The position numbers and the translations under genes were made by a program. 64,000 bases of DNA from Planococcus citri (lineage: Eukaryota > Arthropoda > Insecta > Hemiptera > Pseudococcidae): positions 12,390,580 to 12,454,579 of the forward strand of contig NC_088678.1 of assembly GCF_950023065.1 (NCBI RefSeq). Reading direction: 5' to 3'. The notes under the pieces were generated by a model. The model was given only the letters and a program-made list of their open reading frames with translations. It searched no databases and was not told where the DNA came from. Below are positions 22,001-30,322 of this stretch, one piece after another (the first letter of the stretch is position 1; each line of letters begins with the position of its first letter).

Positions 22001-24551
22001 AAATTACAAAAATTGGAGAAATTACGTTTGGAAAAAGTAGATAACCTGGCTCCTGATTACGAACTGTTGACCATCCTTAACGGTATGGAAACACTCAAGA
22101 GCTTAGAACTGATAAACGTCGAAGTAAAGGATGGTTTCGACGAAGTCATGGCGCGGTGTAATAATATCGAGAATTTCCTCATCATTCCGTTGTATATATC
22201 GCAGGTAATTTCCGAATTTATTTAATCGAAATAGTCCGGAATATGACAATAGGAGTAATTGCAGCCCCCCCCCGCCGATCCTCCGGGACAACTTTTTGCT
22301 TAAAGGAGACATCCTAAGGAACATTTTAAAGCAAACTTGCCAAAAAAAAGTTGACCTTACTTACAAAATGGCGGCCATTTTGATTGACAGGTCAGCCGAA
22401 ATCGCAGATTTTGCGTTTTAACATAGGACTTGCACGAACTTTTTCAAACTTTACAAAGGTAGATCGAAAGATCATGCAAAAATTTATCACCTGTCAAAAT
22501 TTCAAGTGCTGAAGTGCGTTTTTCGATTTTTGGTGAATTTTTGAAAATCAAATTTAGGCCAAAAATGAGGGGAAAAATCAAAATTTTACCAAATTGACCA
22601 AAAAAGCTGAAATTTGGTATATACCCTATTTTCGACATGCCAAATCGATTGGAAACGGTTTCAACCCGTTTTGAGTAGTTCTGGAGCCTCCAGCAGATTT
22701 TTGAAACTCGAAATTCGCACAAAATTCCATCAAATTGGAGTTGTAAAGCTAAAATATATTCTAAAAACTAATTTCAATACGCTACGAAGTACTGCAGGTG
22801 AATTTCAAGTCGTTTTGGACCCCGCAGCGACTTTTTGAAAATTCCTAAAGCCTCCAGCAGATTTTTGAAACTTTAAATTTTCACAAAATTTCATCAAATG
22901 GAGATAGAAAGCTGAAATTTACTCTACACTTCAATTTTAACACCCTCTGAAAACGACTTCTGGTAGATTTCAAGTCATTTTAGAGCATCCAACAACTTTT
23001 TTGAAAATTACTGGAGCCTCCATTAGATTTTTGAAACTTGAAATTTCCCCAATATATCATCAAACTAAGATGGGAGAGTCGAAATTCATTCTGCAAACTA
23101 ATTTCAATACGCTACGAAGTTGACTGCTGGTGAATTTCAAGTCGTTTTGGAGCCTCCAGTAACTTTTTGAAAAGTTGTATCACGTTTTTTTGGAAAATTG
23201 AAATTTCCTAAAAGTAGCTGGAAGCTTCAAAACCATTTGAAACCACCATGTAGTCTGCGAAGTAAATTTCAGCTTGCCAACTCCATTTGATAAATTAAAG
23301 TTGGGGTAATTTCAAGTTTCAAAAATCTACTGGAGGCTCCAGTAATTTTCAAAAAAGTCGCTGGAGGCTCTAAAATGACTTGAACCCACCTGAAGTCATC
23401 TTCAGAGGGTGTTGAAATTGGAGTGTAGAGTAAATTTCAGCTTTTCAACTTCGTTTGATGAAATTTTGTGAAAATTTGAAGTTTCAAAAATCTGCTGGAG
23501 GCTTCAGGAATTTTCAAAAAGTCGCTGGAGGATCCAAAACGACTTGAAATTCACCTGCAGTACTTCGTAGCGTATTGAAATTAGTTTTTAGAATAAATTT
23601 TAGCTTTACAACTCCAATTTGATGTAATTTTGTGGATACTTCGAGTTTCAAAAATCTGCTGGAGGCTCCAGAACTGCTCAAAACGGGTTGAAGTCGTTTC
23701 CAATCGATTTGGTATGTCGAAAATAGGGTATATCCCAAATTTCTGCTTTCTTGGTCAATTTGGTAAAATTTTGATTTTTTTTCCCTCATTTTTGGCCCAA
23801 ATTTGATTTTTAAAAATTCATCAAAAATCGAAAAACGCACTTTAGCACTTGAAATTTTGACTGGTGATAAATTTTTGCATGATCTTTCGATCTATCTTTG
23901 TAAAGTTTGAAAAAGTTCGTGCATGTCCTATGTTAAAACGCAAAATCTGCGATTTCGGCTGACCTGTCAATCAAAATGGCCGCCATTTTGTAAGTAAGGC
24001 CAATTTTTTTTGGCAAGTTTGCTTTAAAATGTTCCTTAGGATGTCCCCTTTAAGAAAAAAGTTGTCCCGGAGGATCGGCGGGGGGGGGGGTGCAATTACT
24101 CCTATTGTCATATGCCGGACTAAAAGGCTTTCAATTATACCTGCCTGACGATTATTTTTCAATTCTCTCTCGTTCACAGTCTGCGACCACCAATCAGCTG
24201 ATTCTAGACGGCATTAAAGGCTTATCAGATACGTTGAAATGTTTCGTCTGGGGTCTAACTACCGAGCTTCTCAAAGTAACCGATTTGTTCATGGATCAAT
24301 GGCAATTGAAAAGCGGCGGCGGTAGCAACAACACTGGTTCGAATAAGAAATCCGCTGGCAGTATACCGGTGCGTAAATCAGTCGATAAACCTTCGCCGGA
24401 TGGTGACGTTCCTCCTACACACGTCGATATACTACCTATACCAAAACTCGAACGCATTTTGGGTACTCATTTGCCCAAATCACGAATAAAAGTCATCAAA
24501 GTACCGTTCCAGATGACTTGGAGGCAATCTCTATCCGATTGTTTGAAATGA
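1..24551 (+). CDS. MBD / PHD-like / F-box-LRR protein, 3' part of gene (15 coding exons)
   Basis: Reconstructed join: 1-147, 221-493, 578-661, 751-894, 979-1101, 1218-1330, 4791-5280, 5365-5488, 5899-6049, 9712-10409, 20999-21209, 21299-21573, 21660-21798, 21875-22204, 24180-24551. Every junction is GT-AG and every phase matches. From the first full codon at base 3 the join is 3672 nt, giving 1223 residues and a TGA stop. The start lies upstream of the window. Order of parts (residues in the visible portion): acidic Ser/Glu-rich 1-200, MBD about 207-290, Ser/Lys-rich linker 295-498, PHD-like finger 499-555, linker to 781, F-box about 795-855, leucine-rich region to about 1100, C-terminal tail. 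MBD and PHD modules read chromatin and an F-box binds Skp1 in SCF ubiquitin ligases, so a nuclear chromatin-associated adaptor is inferred. Insect MBD/PHD proteins such as Drosophila six-banded are possible relatives, but I cannot confirm orthology. Exon calls are strong; function is inferred. Confidence 0.85.
751..894 (+). CDS. Exon 4 of the MBD/F-box gene: Pro/Ser-rich segment leading into the MBD
   Basis: Acceptor TTTATAG at 744-750 and donor G|GTAGGG at 894/895, phase 1 on both sides. It encodes a Pro/Ser/Lys-rich stretch ending in PLFKEPFKYG, which is the usual lead-in to an MBD: the Gly codon is split by the intron and continues as GWRRE in the next exon. The 84-bp intron between them (895-978) is short. 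Confidence 0.8.
979..1330 (+). CDS. Exons 5-6 of the MBD/F-box gene: methyl-CpG-binding-like domain
   Basis: Exons 979-1101 and 1218-1330. The translated block GWRREVVYR, then a short loop, KSADVSYFTPQGKKLRSTK and then the LSIRNFTFSKE segment follows the MBD fold closely: W and R of the first strand, the D-V-x-Y-x-x-P-x-G-K-K-L-R-S core and the final I-x-x-F-x-F strand are all present. In MBD proteins the Arg after the first strand and the Asp/Tyr of the core contact the DNA bases. Their presence suggests DNA binding is retained, but methyl-CpG specificity cannot be read from this. Recognition of the domain is strong. Confidence 0.85.
1331..4790 (+). other. Intron 6, T-rich, with one miniature inverted-repeat element
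   Basis: 3.46-kb intron between the MBD exons and the Ser/Lys linker. It is strongly T-biased on the plus strand (runs such as the 33-T tract at 4024-4056 and a G tract near 2458-2470). Apart from the inverted-repeat element at 2592-3035 I see only low-complexity sequence. The open reading frames in it are short and Phe-rich, as expected from T-rich DNA. Confidence 0.7.
2592..3035. mobile_element. Miniature inverted-repeat element (GGGGTGCGTTCAAGAA ends)
   Basis: The left end GGGGTGCGTTCAAGAA (2592-2607) is the exact reverse complement of the right end TTCTTGAACGCACCCC (3020-3035). The inner parts also pair partly: both arms carry repeated ATCACC/GGTGAT words. Length 444 bp, no coding capacity. 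The high G+C of its ends stands out from the T-rich intron. I did not find a clear target-site duplication, so the superfamily is left open. Confidence 0.75.
4791..5488 (+). CDS. Exons 7-8 of the MBD/F-box gene: Ser/Lys/Thr-rich linker
   Basis: Exons 4791-5280 and 5365-5488. The protein is low-complexity and basic (repeated SSSKKK, KSKSSSKKG, KPPSSSKSSKG), typical of disordered nuclear linkers, with a short conserved-looking run PKLMMPKILLRAP and MKIKIGG. Codon use is balanced and GC-richer than the flanking introns, which supports real coding. Exon 8 ends in phase 2 at a GTGAGT donor. Confidence 0.8.
5899..6049 (+). CDS. Exon 9 of the MBD/F-box gene: PHD-like zinc finger, main part
   Basis: Read in the frame set by exon 8 (phase 2), the exon gives a Cys-rich segment: CSISC, then about 13 residues, then CTICLCLYHFQCCG, then GYVCK, completed by PCQLC at the start of the next exon. 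The spacing C-x2-C ... H-x2-C ... C-x2-C matches the second half of a PHD finger, with a less usual first half (C-x3-C). PHD fingers read histone tails. The two other frames contain longer open stretches but do not join to the neighbouring exons. The acceptor GAAATAG (5892-5898) has a weak pyrimidine tract, so the exact 5' edge is less certain than the frame. Confidence 0.7.
7091..8280 (+). repeat. 144-bp tandem array inside family A copy 1
   Basis: The anchor word GTAGCGTATTGAAAT (one copy reads GTAGTGTATT) occurs at 7151, 7295, 7439, 7583, 7727, 7871 and 8015, each exactly 144 bp apart, then at 8179 after 164 bp. Each unit contains the near-palindrome CTGGAGGCTCCAG. Divergence between units is modest (single-base changes). 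The same unit appears in opposite orientation at about 6760-7030 and in family A copy 2, so it is part of the element. Confidence 0.85.
8283..8857 (-). mobile_element. LTR fragment (3' LTR plus a little internal sequence) on the minus strand
   Basis: Read on the minus strand, a candidate LTR starts TGTGAG (8768-8763) and ends CTCACA (8288-8283), 486 bp, with matching inverted 6-bp ends. Immediately upstream of it on that strand is CAGAGGGGCATA, which looks like a polypurine tract. The stretch 8769-8857 would be the last internal sequence. No reverse transcriptase is present and no second LTR was seen, so it is a 5'-truncated retrotransposon end inserted in the family A repeat. The repeat sequence AGTTTCAAAAATCTGCTGG occurs on both sides of it. 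Confidence 0.5.
9470..9532. mobile_element. Very short inverted-repeat element, mariner-like ends
   Basis: 63-bp sequence with TA at both ends and inverted arms: left ACAGGGTGGCCAAAAAGT, right ACTTTTTGGCCACCCT. TA-flanked CAGGGTG-type ends are typical of miniature Tc1/mariner derivatives. It lies only 5 bp beyond the end of family A copy 1. A related half-site, GACTTTTGAGACACCCTATA, lies at about 9608-9627. Confidence 0.6.
9712..10409 (+). CDS. Exon 10 of the MBD/F-box gene: end of PHD-like finger and long linker
   Basis: Joins exon 9 in phase 0 and starts PCQLCEM, supplying the last Cys pair of the PHD-like finger. The following about 225 residues are Ser/Asn/Tyr-rich, with a more ordered patch LVQGVLELEGRRYVVVPKQ. 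No further domain recognised. The donor AG|GTAAGT at 10409/10410 is near consensus, phase 2. Coding GC content is clearly higher than in the intron on each side. Confidence 0.8.
10532..10839. mobile_element. Possible small inverted-repeat element in intron 10
   Basis: GATGGTGTCATGTAAGAAG at 10532-10550 pairs with CTTCTTGCATGACACCATC at 10821-10839 (one mismatch). Length 308 bp, with the 19-G run and AT-rich DNA inside. No target duplication could be assigned with confidence. Confidence 0.45.
14091..14946. mobile_element. Palindromic element (AAATCCAAAATTTTGA ends)
   Basis: The left end at 14091 and the right end at 14946 pair as inverted copies: AAATCCAAAATTTTGA against TCAAAATTTTGGATTT. Pairing continues inward with some mismatches through GATTGACGGT (left) and ACCGTCAATC (right) to about 14310 and 14720. 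The central 400 bp is spacer. No coding capacity. Confidence 0.65.
14981..16063. mobile_element. Inverted-repeat element with AGAGTGTCTACT ends and a GAATAG duplication
   Basis: Left AGAGTGTCTACT and right AGTAGACACTCT are exact inverted copies. Next to them both arms carry GCAAGAAAAA / AAAAAGGCGAGAAATTCGC words. The direct repeat GAATAG lies immediately outside each end (14975-14980 and 16064-16069), consistent with a target-site duplication. The inside holds TCGCTTCGCTC motifs (about 15228 and 15475). No transposase seen. Confidence 0.65.
16289..16855. mobile_element. Inverted-repeat element with GGGTGTCCATT ends
   Basis: Left end GGGTGTCCATTCTTCTGG (from 16289) pairs with right end AATAATGGACGCCC (to about 16855), with one mismatch at the outer end (T/C). 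Both arms contain GAAAAGTCAGGGAAA. About 570 bp, non-coding. Confidence 0.6.
17165..18018 (+). repeat. Left arm of the 850-bp inverted repeat in intron 10
   Basis: Begins AGGGTACCCCCCGATAAG and ends near ATTCACTCAAAATATATGGA. Its reverse complement is at 19797-20645. The pairing is nearly perfect for long stretches: for example GCCCGCTCCCCACCCCACCC at 17276-17295 is matched exactly by the opposite arm. Such low divergence suggests recent formation or gene conversion between the arms. Confidence 0.8.
19797..20645 (-). repeat. Right arm of the 850-bp inverted repeat in intron 10
   Basis: Reverse complement of 17165-18018. It ends in CTTATCGGGGGGTACCCTTT, opposite the start of the left arm. The spacer between the arms (18019-19796) is single-copy in this window and contains no gene I can support. 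Confidence 0.8.
20999..21573 (+). CDS. Exons 11-12 of the MBD/F-box gene: F-box domain
   Basis: Exons 20999-21209 and 21299-21573, joined in phase 0 between Leu and Trp. The segment LKYLTVRDLLRISMTSKFLNR followed by IASEPCLWKTV shows the F-box pattern: Leu-rich first helix, L-x-V-R-D-L-L, S-x-x-S-K-F/W-N, and the closing LW-K-T-V. F-boxes bind Skp1 and bring targets to the Cullin1 ligase. After it comes the start of a leucine-rich region with LEHIDFSRTPMHVIDAVAATCPNL. The acceptor TTTTTTTTCAG and donor TTG|GTAAGT are strong. Confidence 0.85.
21660..22204 (+). CDS. Exons 13-14 of the MBD/F-box gene: leucine-rich repeats
   Basis: Exons 21660-21798 and 21875-22204. Repeating L-x-x-L-x-L patterns (LEHLAELRLKGAGGI, NLVTLELGDCSDL, KLEKLRLEKVDNL, TLKSLELINVEV) at about 25-residue intervals indicate irregular LRRs, as in F-box/LRR substrate-binding domains. 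Exon 14 ends CAG|GTAATT, phase 0. Confidence 0.8.
22232..24122. mobile_element. Palindromic element family A, copy 2, in intron 14
   Basis: Ends: TAGTCCGGAATATGACAATA (22232) and TATTGTCATATGCCGGACTA (to 24122), an inverted pair with one mismatch. The arms share long exact stretches, such as the AAAATGGCGGCCATTTT region near 22365-22381 and its inverse near 23977-23993. It shares arm sequence with copy 1 (CAAATCGATTGGAAAC, CTGGAGCCTCCAGCAG) and contains diverged units of the 144-bp repeat, but not the long array. 1891 bp, no coding capacity. Its right end lies only 57 bp before exon 15. Confidence 0.8.
24180..24551 (+). CDS. Exon 15 (last) of the MBD/F-box gene: C-terminal tail
   Basis: Acceptor CGTTCACAG ends at 24179, phase 0, stop TGA at 24549-24551. 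It begins with an apparent final LRR-like helix (NQLILDGIKGLSDTLKCFVW), then a Gly/Asn/Ser-rich loop, and ends in a conserved-looking segment PIPKLERILGTHLPKSRIKV. No separate domain recognised. Confidence 0.8.
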   Translation, partial: SATTNQLILDGIKGLSDTLKCFVWGLTTELLKVTDLFMDQWQLKSGGGSNNTGSNKKSAGSIPVRKSVDKPSPDGDVPPTHVDILPIPKLERILGTHLPKSRIKVIKVPFQMTWRQSLSDCLK

Positions 24552-26121
24552 AACCGATCTAGCTTATGAATTTTCGACTTGGTTTTCGATTAATCGATAA
24601 AATGTGTGAAATGATTCGATTCGACTTTTTCTCTCCTACGCTTTGTAACTTATTTTGTAAATATACCTTCGTGTTTTATTTTTTAATTAACTTAATATTT
24701 ATCTTTTACGTTATTTTGTTTGTTTTTCCCCTATCCCTCCCTTCCCGTTTTTTAAAACTTATTATTTTTTTTGTAAACGCGCGTTTTAGATTAGTATTTA
24801 TTTTGAAAATGAATATAATGAAGAGACTGAATAGTGGTTAGCGTTAATTGTTATACAAGCTCATAAAATGTGCGGGTGTACAATGAAGTAAAAATAATAT
24901 GTAAAGCATTTTCAATTTGTATTCGTAGAATAAGCTGAAGAATTGAATTTTTTATGCTATTACGATGCCTGTAATATATTGTATAATTTTACTGTATAAC
25001 TTGAAATGAAAAAATTATTGAGTAGAAAATTTGTTCTTTTTTCGCAATTTATATTTTTCGTTTTTTTTTAAGGGTAAGATGATAGTTGAGATTTACGTAC
25101 AACTCGAAATTTGTAGGTACTCGTCTTTTTTTAGTCCTGTTTCGCTATAAGAATTAATAATTATTTTCTTTTCACGGCTACAATCATCGAAGTGAATTCA
25201 ATCGATGAACGAAATAAAAAAAAAATCATGGGATCCGAAGTTTAAATTTACTAAAATAGGTGCGATAAAAATAGCTCTAAATATCATCGTTAAATATTCT
25301 CATTTAAATTATGAGAAACCCGGTAAAAAAAAACTGTTATAGAATTTTGCAACTAATACTCTTGAAAGTCATTTCGTTGGGTGCCTATTTTCATAAAGTT
25401 TTCAACAATTTAAAATAGATTTTCAAGTATTTTATATGATTTCAAATTTCAATCAATTTCGACAACGTCGACTCATTGAAAGCCAGGACTGGTGAACTCT
25501 GTTCTGTTCTTTTTATGAACAAAAACTTTTTCTAGGGGTTTGTTCACGTTAATTTGGTTCCATTTTGTTCTGTTCTCACTTTATCAGTCATTTTTTCTTC
25601 ACTTACATGATTGAGTCTTGAGAATAGAAAGTTTTTTACTTTGAAAATTAAACCTCTGAGAGACAAAACGAAACTTCGTATCATAAAAATGAAGTCTGAA
25701 AGATGAAAAATGGTAAATAATTTGAATACATGTAATTTGAATGTTAATTGTTTTACATTAATCTTGATAATGAATAATTAATCTGAAAGTTAAAAAAAAA
25801 TCCAAAATAATTGATCATCATTCGGTTTTGTTTTTTTTTTAAATTGAAGAAGTTAGAAGAAAAAAATCGCAGAATGAAATAAAGATCTTTAATTTAGGCC
25901 TAAATAAAAATTATAAAACGGTATCTCTCTTTAAAATTCAAAGCACTTTCATAGCAATAATGTAAAATAACATCATCAAAAAGTCGGATGACTCCAGCGT
26001 TAAAATACCAACTTCGATCAACATGGTTGTGTCCGGTTGTGTGTCTAGATCCAGGCCCTACTCTAAAAAAAATTTTGCAGTAGCTCAAGTTAATTACAAA
26101 AATCATAAAATTATTGTGACC
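24552..26121 (+). other. 3' UTR of the MBD/F-box gene and following spacer
   Basis: AT-rich, without coding signal. A canonical AATAAA lies at 25213-25218, about 660 bp after the stop, and another at about 25877. The first is the likely polyadenylation signal, though AT-rich DNA produces this word by chance. Nothing else is seen to 26121. Confidence 0.45.
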
Positions 26122-27163
26122 CAACGGACTCTGAACAGACTCTGAACGGACTCTGAATGGACTATGAATGGACTCTGTAGGGACTCTGAACGGACTCTGA
26201 ACGAACTCTGAACAGACTCTGAACAGACTATGAACGGACTATGAACGGATTCTGAAGGGACTCTTAAGGGACTCTGAAGGGACTCTGAAGGCACTTTGAA
26301 AGGACTCTGAAGGAACTCTGAAGGGACTCTGAATGGACTCTGAACGGACTCTGTAGGGACTCTAAACGGACTCTGAATGGACTCTGAACGGACTCTGAAC
26401 GGACCCTGAACGGACTCTGTAGGGACTCTGAACCGACTCTGTAGGGACTCTGAACGAACTCTGAAAGGACTATGAATGGACTCTGAACGGACTTTGTAGG
26501 GACTCTGAACGGACTCTGAACGGACCCTGAAAGGACTTTGAAGGGACTCTGTAGGGACTCTGAACGGACCCTGAAAGGACTTTGAAGGGACTCTGTAGGG
26601 ACTCTGAACAGACTCTGACCGGACTCTGAAAGGACTATGAACGGACTCTGTAGGGACTATGAACGGACTCTGTAGGGACTCTGAAGGGACTCTGAACAGG
26701 CTCTGAACGGACTCTGAACGGACCCTGAACGGACTCTGAAGGGGTTCTGAAGGGGTTCTGAATGGTCTCTGAACAGACTATGAACGGACTATGAACGGAT
26801 TCTGAAGGGACTCTTAAGGGACTCTGAACAGACTCTGAACGGACTCTGAACAGACTCTGAAGGCACTTTGAAAGGACTCTGAAGGAACTCTGAAGGGACT
26901 CTGTAGAGACTCTGAACAGACTCTGAAAGGACAATGAACGGACTCTGTAGGGACTCTAAACGGACTCTGAACGGACTCTGTAGGGACTTTGAACAGACTC
27001 TGAACGGACTCTGAATGGACTATGAATGGACTCTGTAGGGACTCTGAACGAACTCTGAAAGGACTATGAACGGACTATGAATGGACTCTGAACGGACTTT
27101 GTAGGGACTCTGAACAGACTCTGTAGGGACTCTGAACAGACTCTGAACGGACTCTGAACAGAT
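26122..27163. repeat. 11-bp minisatellite array (GGACTCTGAAC)n
   Basis: About 1.04 kb of head-to-tail 11-bp units, roughly 95 copies. Common variants are GGACTCTGTAG, GGACTATGAAC and AGACTCTGAAC. The variants recur in blocks, which suggests unequal exchange or slippage in larger units. Because 11 is not a multiple of 3, all frames cycle and long reading frames appear on the minus strand as 11-residue repeats; I regard them as artefacts. It is a sharply bounded array in otherwise ordinary AT-rich DNA. Confidence 0.9.
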
Positions 27164-29082
27164 TCTTTTTTTCAACAAAATTGTCGAAAATGTACTTAAG
27201 CTTTTTTTTGCAAAAGTGCTAAAAAATTCTTCTTATTTATGAAAAGTACATATGAAAAAAGTACGTAGGTGCTACTTTTTTTTAAAAAACAGTCAAGAAA
27301 TTATTTCCCTTTTTTTGCCAAAATTTGCTGAAATTCTTGCATTTCTTGTTTTTTTTTCCAAATCTTCCTCAAAAGTCCTGCTTTTTCACCGTTGTCAAAA
27401 AATCTTACTGTTGACCAAAATTGCTCAATTTCATAGTTTTTTTTTTTGGTAAAAGTTTCCAAGAAGTCCTGCTTTTTGTCTTGACTGTCAAAATATTCTG
27501 ATTTTTCAATAGAATTGCTTAGCATTGAAGTTCTCTGCCAAAGTTGCCAAGAAATGCTACCTTTTTTGGTCAAAATTGAGAAATAGGTACCTACCTAATT
27601 GTAATTTTTGCACCTTTTAAATTTTTTTATCTTTTTTCAAAGTTCTGAATTTTTTTCTTTCATTTTTTCTAAATAAAAAATTTCGTCTAGAATAAATAAT
27701 TTTTGTTAAAAATCCTTCGTGTTTGACGTCTTGATATGAAAACTTTATAGGTAGTTGGATCTTCTAAAACAATAGAAAACCTTACAAATACTCATGTTCA
27801 TTTCAACCATCATTCTTCCCTTTTATTACTTACCTGTCTACTGGTAACTTGTCCATTATTAAAAAAAAATTATAACGTTCCATTATTGTTCGTCTACTAC
27901 GAAAGCGAGGTATTTTATCACTAGAGTTCCTGTCTTTCTTCTAAAGTTATTGTCGGAATCGCCTCAATGGTTATTATCCAAAAGAAGACAGCTGCTGTCG
28001 AAGCTTGGAACGTGGCCTTGGTTAGAAAAATTGACTCTTCTGTCGTATTTCCTGCTGATCTTCCAAGATTGTATTGTCAAAAGTAGGTAGAATACCACAA
28101 AAAATAAAATTGAATATAAATCCTACCTTTGAAGTTAAAATTTGAGGAATTACCTATTGTAATAGCCTAATAGGTTCCATATAAATGGTTTCTGAAAGAG
28201 AGCAAATATTTTAGATCGCAGTGTTGCCAATTTTTTGATCATTATTGCCAATTTTAAAAAATCGAGAAAAATAGCCAAAAACTTGGGAAATTTTTTCAGT
28301 TTTTTGGTAATGGAAATATGATCGAAAAATTAGCACCAATATAAATTCCAAAATATTTCTCCATGTTCAGAAATGAAATTTTTCAATGTTTTGAATGAAT
28401 TAATGCGAAATATTGAAAAAGAAAAAAAATTTCAAAACTCTGATTTACCCAAAGTGAGCGATTTGAAAATTTTCAACTGTTCAGTGGAACCCTAAAAGTG
28501 GTATTCGACTTACATTTTTATTTCCAATGGCCTAGATTGACGCAGAAACTCAATTTCCATCTTTTAAAATTTGGCCTGTTTTTCCAAATCAGATTGGAGG
28601 GGCAAGATGAAAAAAAAAAACGATTTTTTCAAAAATTTACACTTTATCTTTCAAGAGCTCATATCTCTTCCCCAGGGGTACTTTCGAAGCTAGAACTTTT
28701 TCTAATCAAATTAATTTAACTCAAAATAGGAGGTCTCCACTAAATTTTTTCACCTCGTACATAATTTTGAATTGCAGATAATTACCTATTTCAGATTTAA
28801 TGGGAATCGTTTCTATCATCAAATCATTCCAAAACTAAATCACATAAAATTAAAATATACAATGGGTAAGTTTCTTTTTATTATTTCATATAATACACAA
28901 AAAGCAAATGGTTTCATCATAAAGATAGGTAGATTTTAAATCAAAAACTTATACTTGAGATCATGGTAAATAAAACTTACTCAAGGAAAAAAATTCGTCA
29001 CACTGTTGCTAATTCAACTAAAATAAAAAGGGGTTAAGGAGGACAAAAACAGAAAAAAAAACAAAGTCGTTAAATTAGGTAT
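27164..29082. other. Spacer downstream of the Cys-rich gene, no feature supported
   Basis: AT-rich low-complexity sequence. The minus-strand polyadenylation signal AATAAA (plus-strand TTTATT at 28877-28882) lies about 200 bp downstream of the Cys-rich gene's stop codon. I see no reading frame with coding character. Confidence 0.4.
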
Positions 29083-30322
29083 TCACTTATATAGGTATTG
29101 CAAAACATTGGCGATGCAAGGGTGGCAAGCATCTACGTTATTATTCGCATCCTGCAGAGCAATTAAAACACCTCGTGCTGAATATTGACACGATGGTTCA
29201 TCGCCGCAGATGGAATTTACGTTATTTGTGTAATCGATATCACAATATTGAGATTCTTCTTTTGAACCCTGTAACAAAAGTAATTATTTTAGTCCAACTG
29301 GAGGTAGAAAATATCCACGTAGAAGAGCTCGCAATAATGACGTAAAAGTAAAAAGCGAGTAGGTGGTTTTGGCAAAATAGCTTCTACTTGAGCGTATAAT
29401 AATGAGAATAAAGCAGTATTGTAGGTAGAGAATATTAAACAAAGTGAAAATGCTCCAAATTGGGTATGAACTTGAAAGGAAGTTATTAATAAATTTTTTA
29501 TTTGAAAATGACTGAATCATAGATGAGCCAAGCTTTAAGACGAGTAGATAGGTAAGGGTTTTAGAAAATCCTCGAGCAACGAATTAAAGAAATTTTCAGA
29601 GAATTCCTATTCCTTATGAATGAGTTATTTCTCAACGACTCGATCGACTTCAAGGCAGTCACTCACGAATTAAACTTTGATCCAAGATTGAGAAAAAAAA
29701 CTTGTGTTTTAAAAATTCAATTCATGTAGAACGATTTTCTAGTCAGATTTTCACTAAAAGAAAAAATATGGCTTTTCCTACTCAATACATTTCCTATTCC
29801 AGCAAAATTGAACGAAAAAAGCAAACAAAACGAAAACAACACACTCTGATAAGGCCACCAAGGCAGCAACACTGGTAGATCTAGCTGTATCTATAGCTAA
29901 TTGTAATTAAGTATCTAGTATTTTAAACACCACATACACAAACGTTGCATATTTGATGAATAGTGCACAAAGGTGTAAAAGTACCATCGGTATCTTTAGC
30001 AGTTCTACTAATTTGTTGGCACGTTTCGATGAGGCGACTAATAGCGGGACATTGGTTACCAGGAAATGGCTCTACTTCATCTAACACAAAAGTACAGATT
30101 CAATTCCAAACGTTACTCTACTTTTGAGGATGTGTGAGCTAACTACTGAAAATTTTATTAAATCGACTACTTGGCACTTACATCGTCGTTTGCTGTAATC
30201 GTGAGTGGACGGTTTAGAAACGTGTTCGTGATTGAAAAAGGTCGCGTTATGTTTGATTTTCTGGCCATCCAAACCTAACGATGATTCGGCGCTATCTTTT
30301 TTTGTGGCTACTCGTTTATTAT
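29083..30322 (-). CDS. Secreted Cys-rich protein, three 3' exons (processed precursor)
   Basis: Minus-strand exons 30322-30182, 30080-29938 and 29268-29083 join in phase with GT-AG introns (donor GTAAGTG at 30181, donor GTATGT at 29937) and end at TGA. The first of these encodes a hydrophilic segment with an N-A-T glycosylation site and ends in a basic run, SKRR, split by the intron. The next two encode 109 residues with ten Cys (QCP, ETC, PLC, HQICNVC, QYC, SIC, PSC, DACHPC). An even number of Cys after a furin-like RR site suggests a propeptide removed to release a disulfide-bonded mature factor. The start and signal peptide are missing from these three exons. I do not recognise the family. 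Codon quality and splice phases make the gene itself convincing. Confidence 0.7.

Noticed and set aside
26103..26934. Minus-strand frames with 11-residue repeats (SVQSPFRV-like)
   Set aside because: Direct translation of the 11-bp minisatellite; the period in residues equals the period in bases, as expected for a non-coding tandem repeat.
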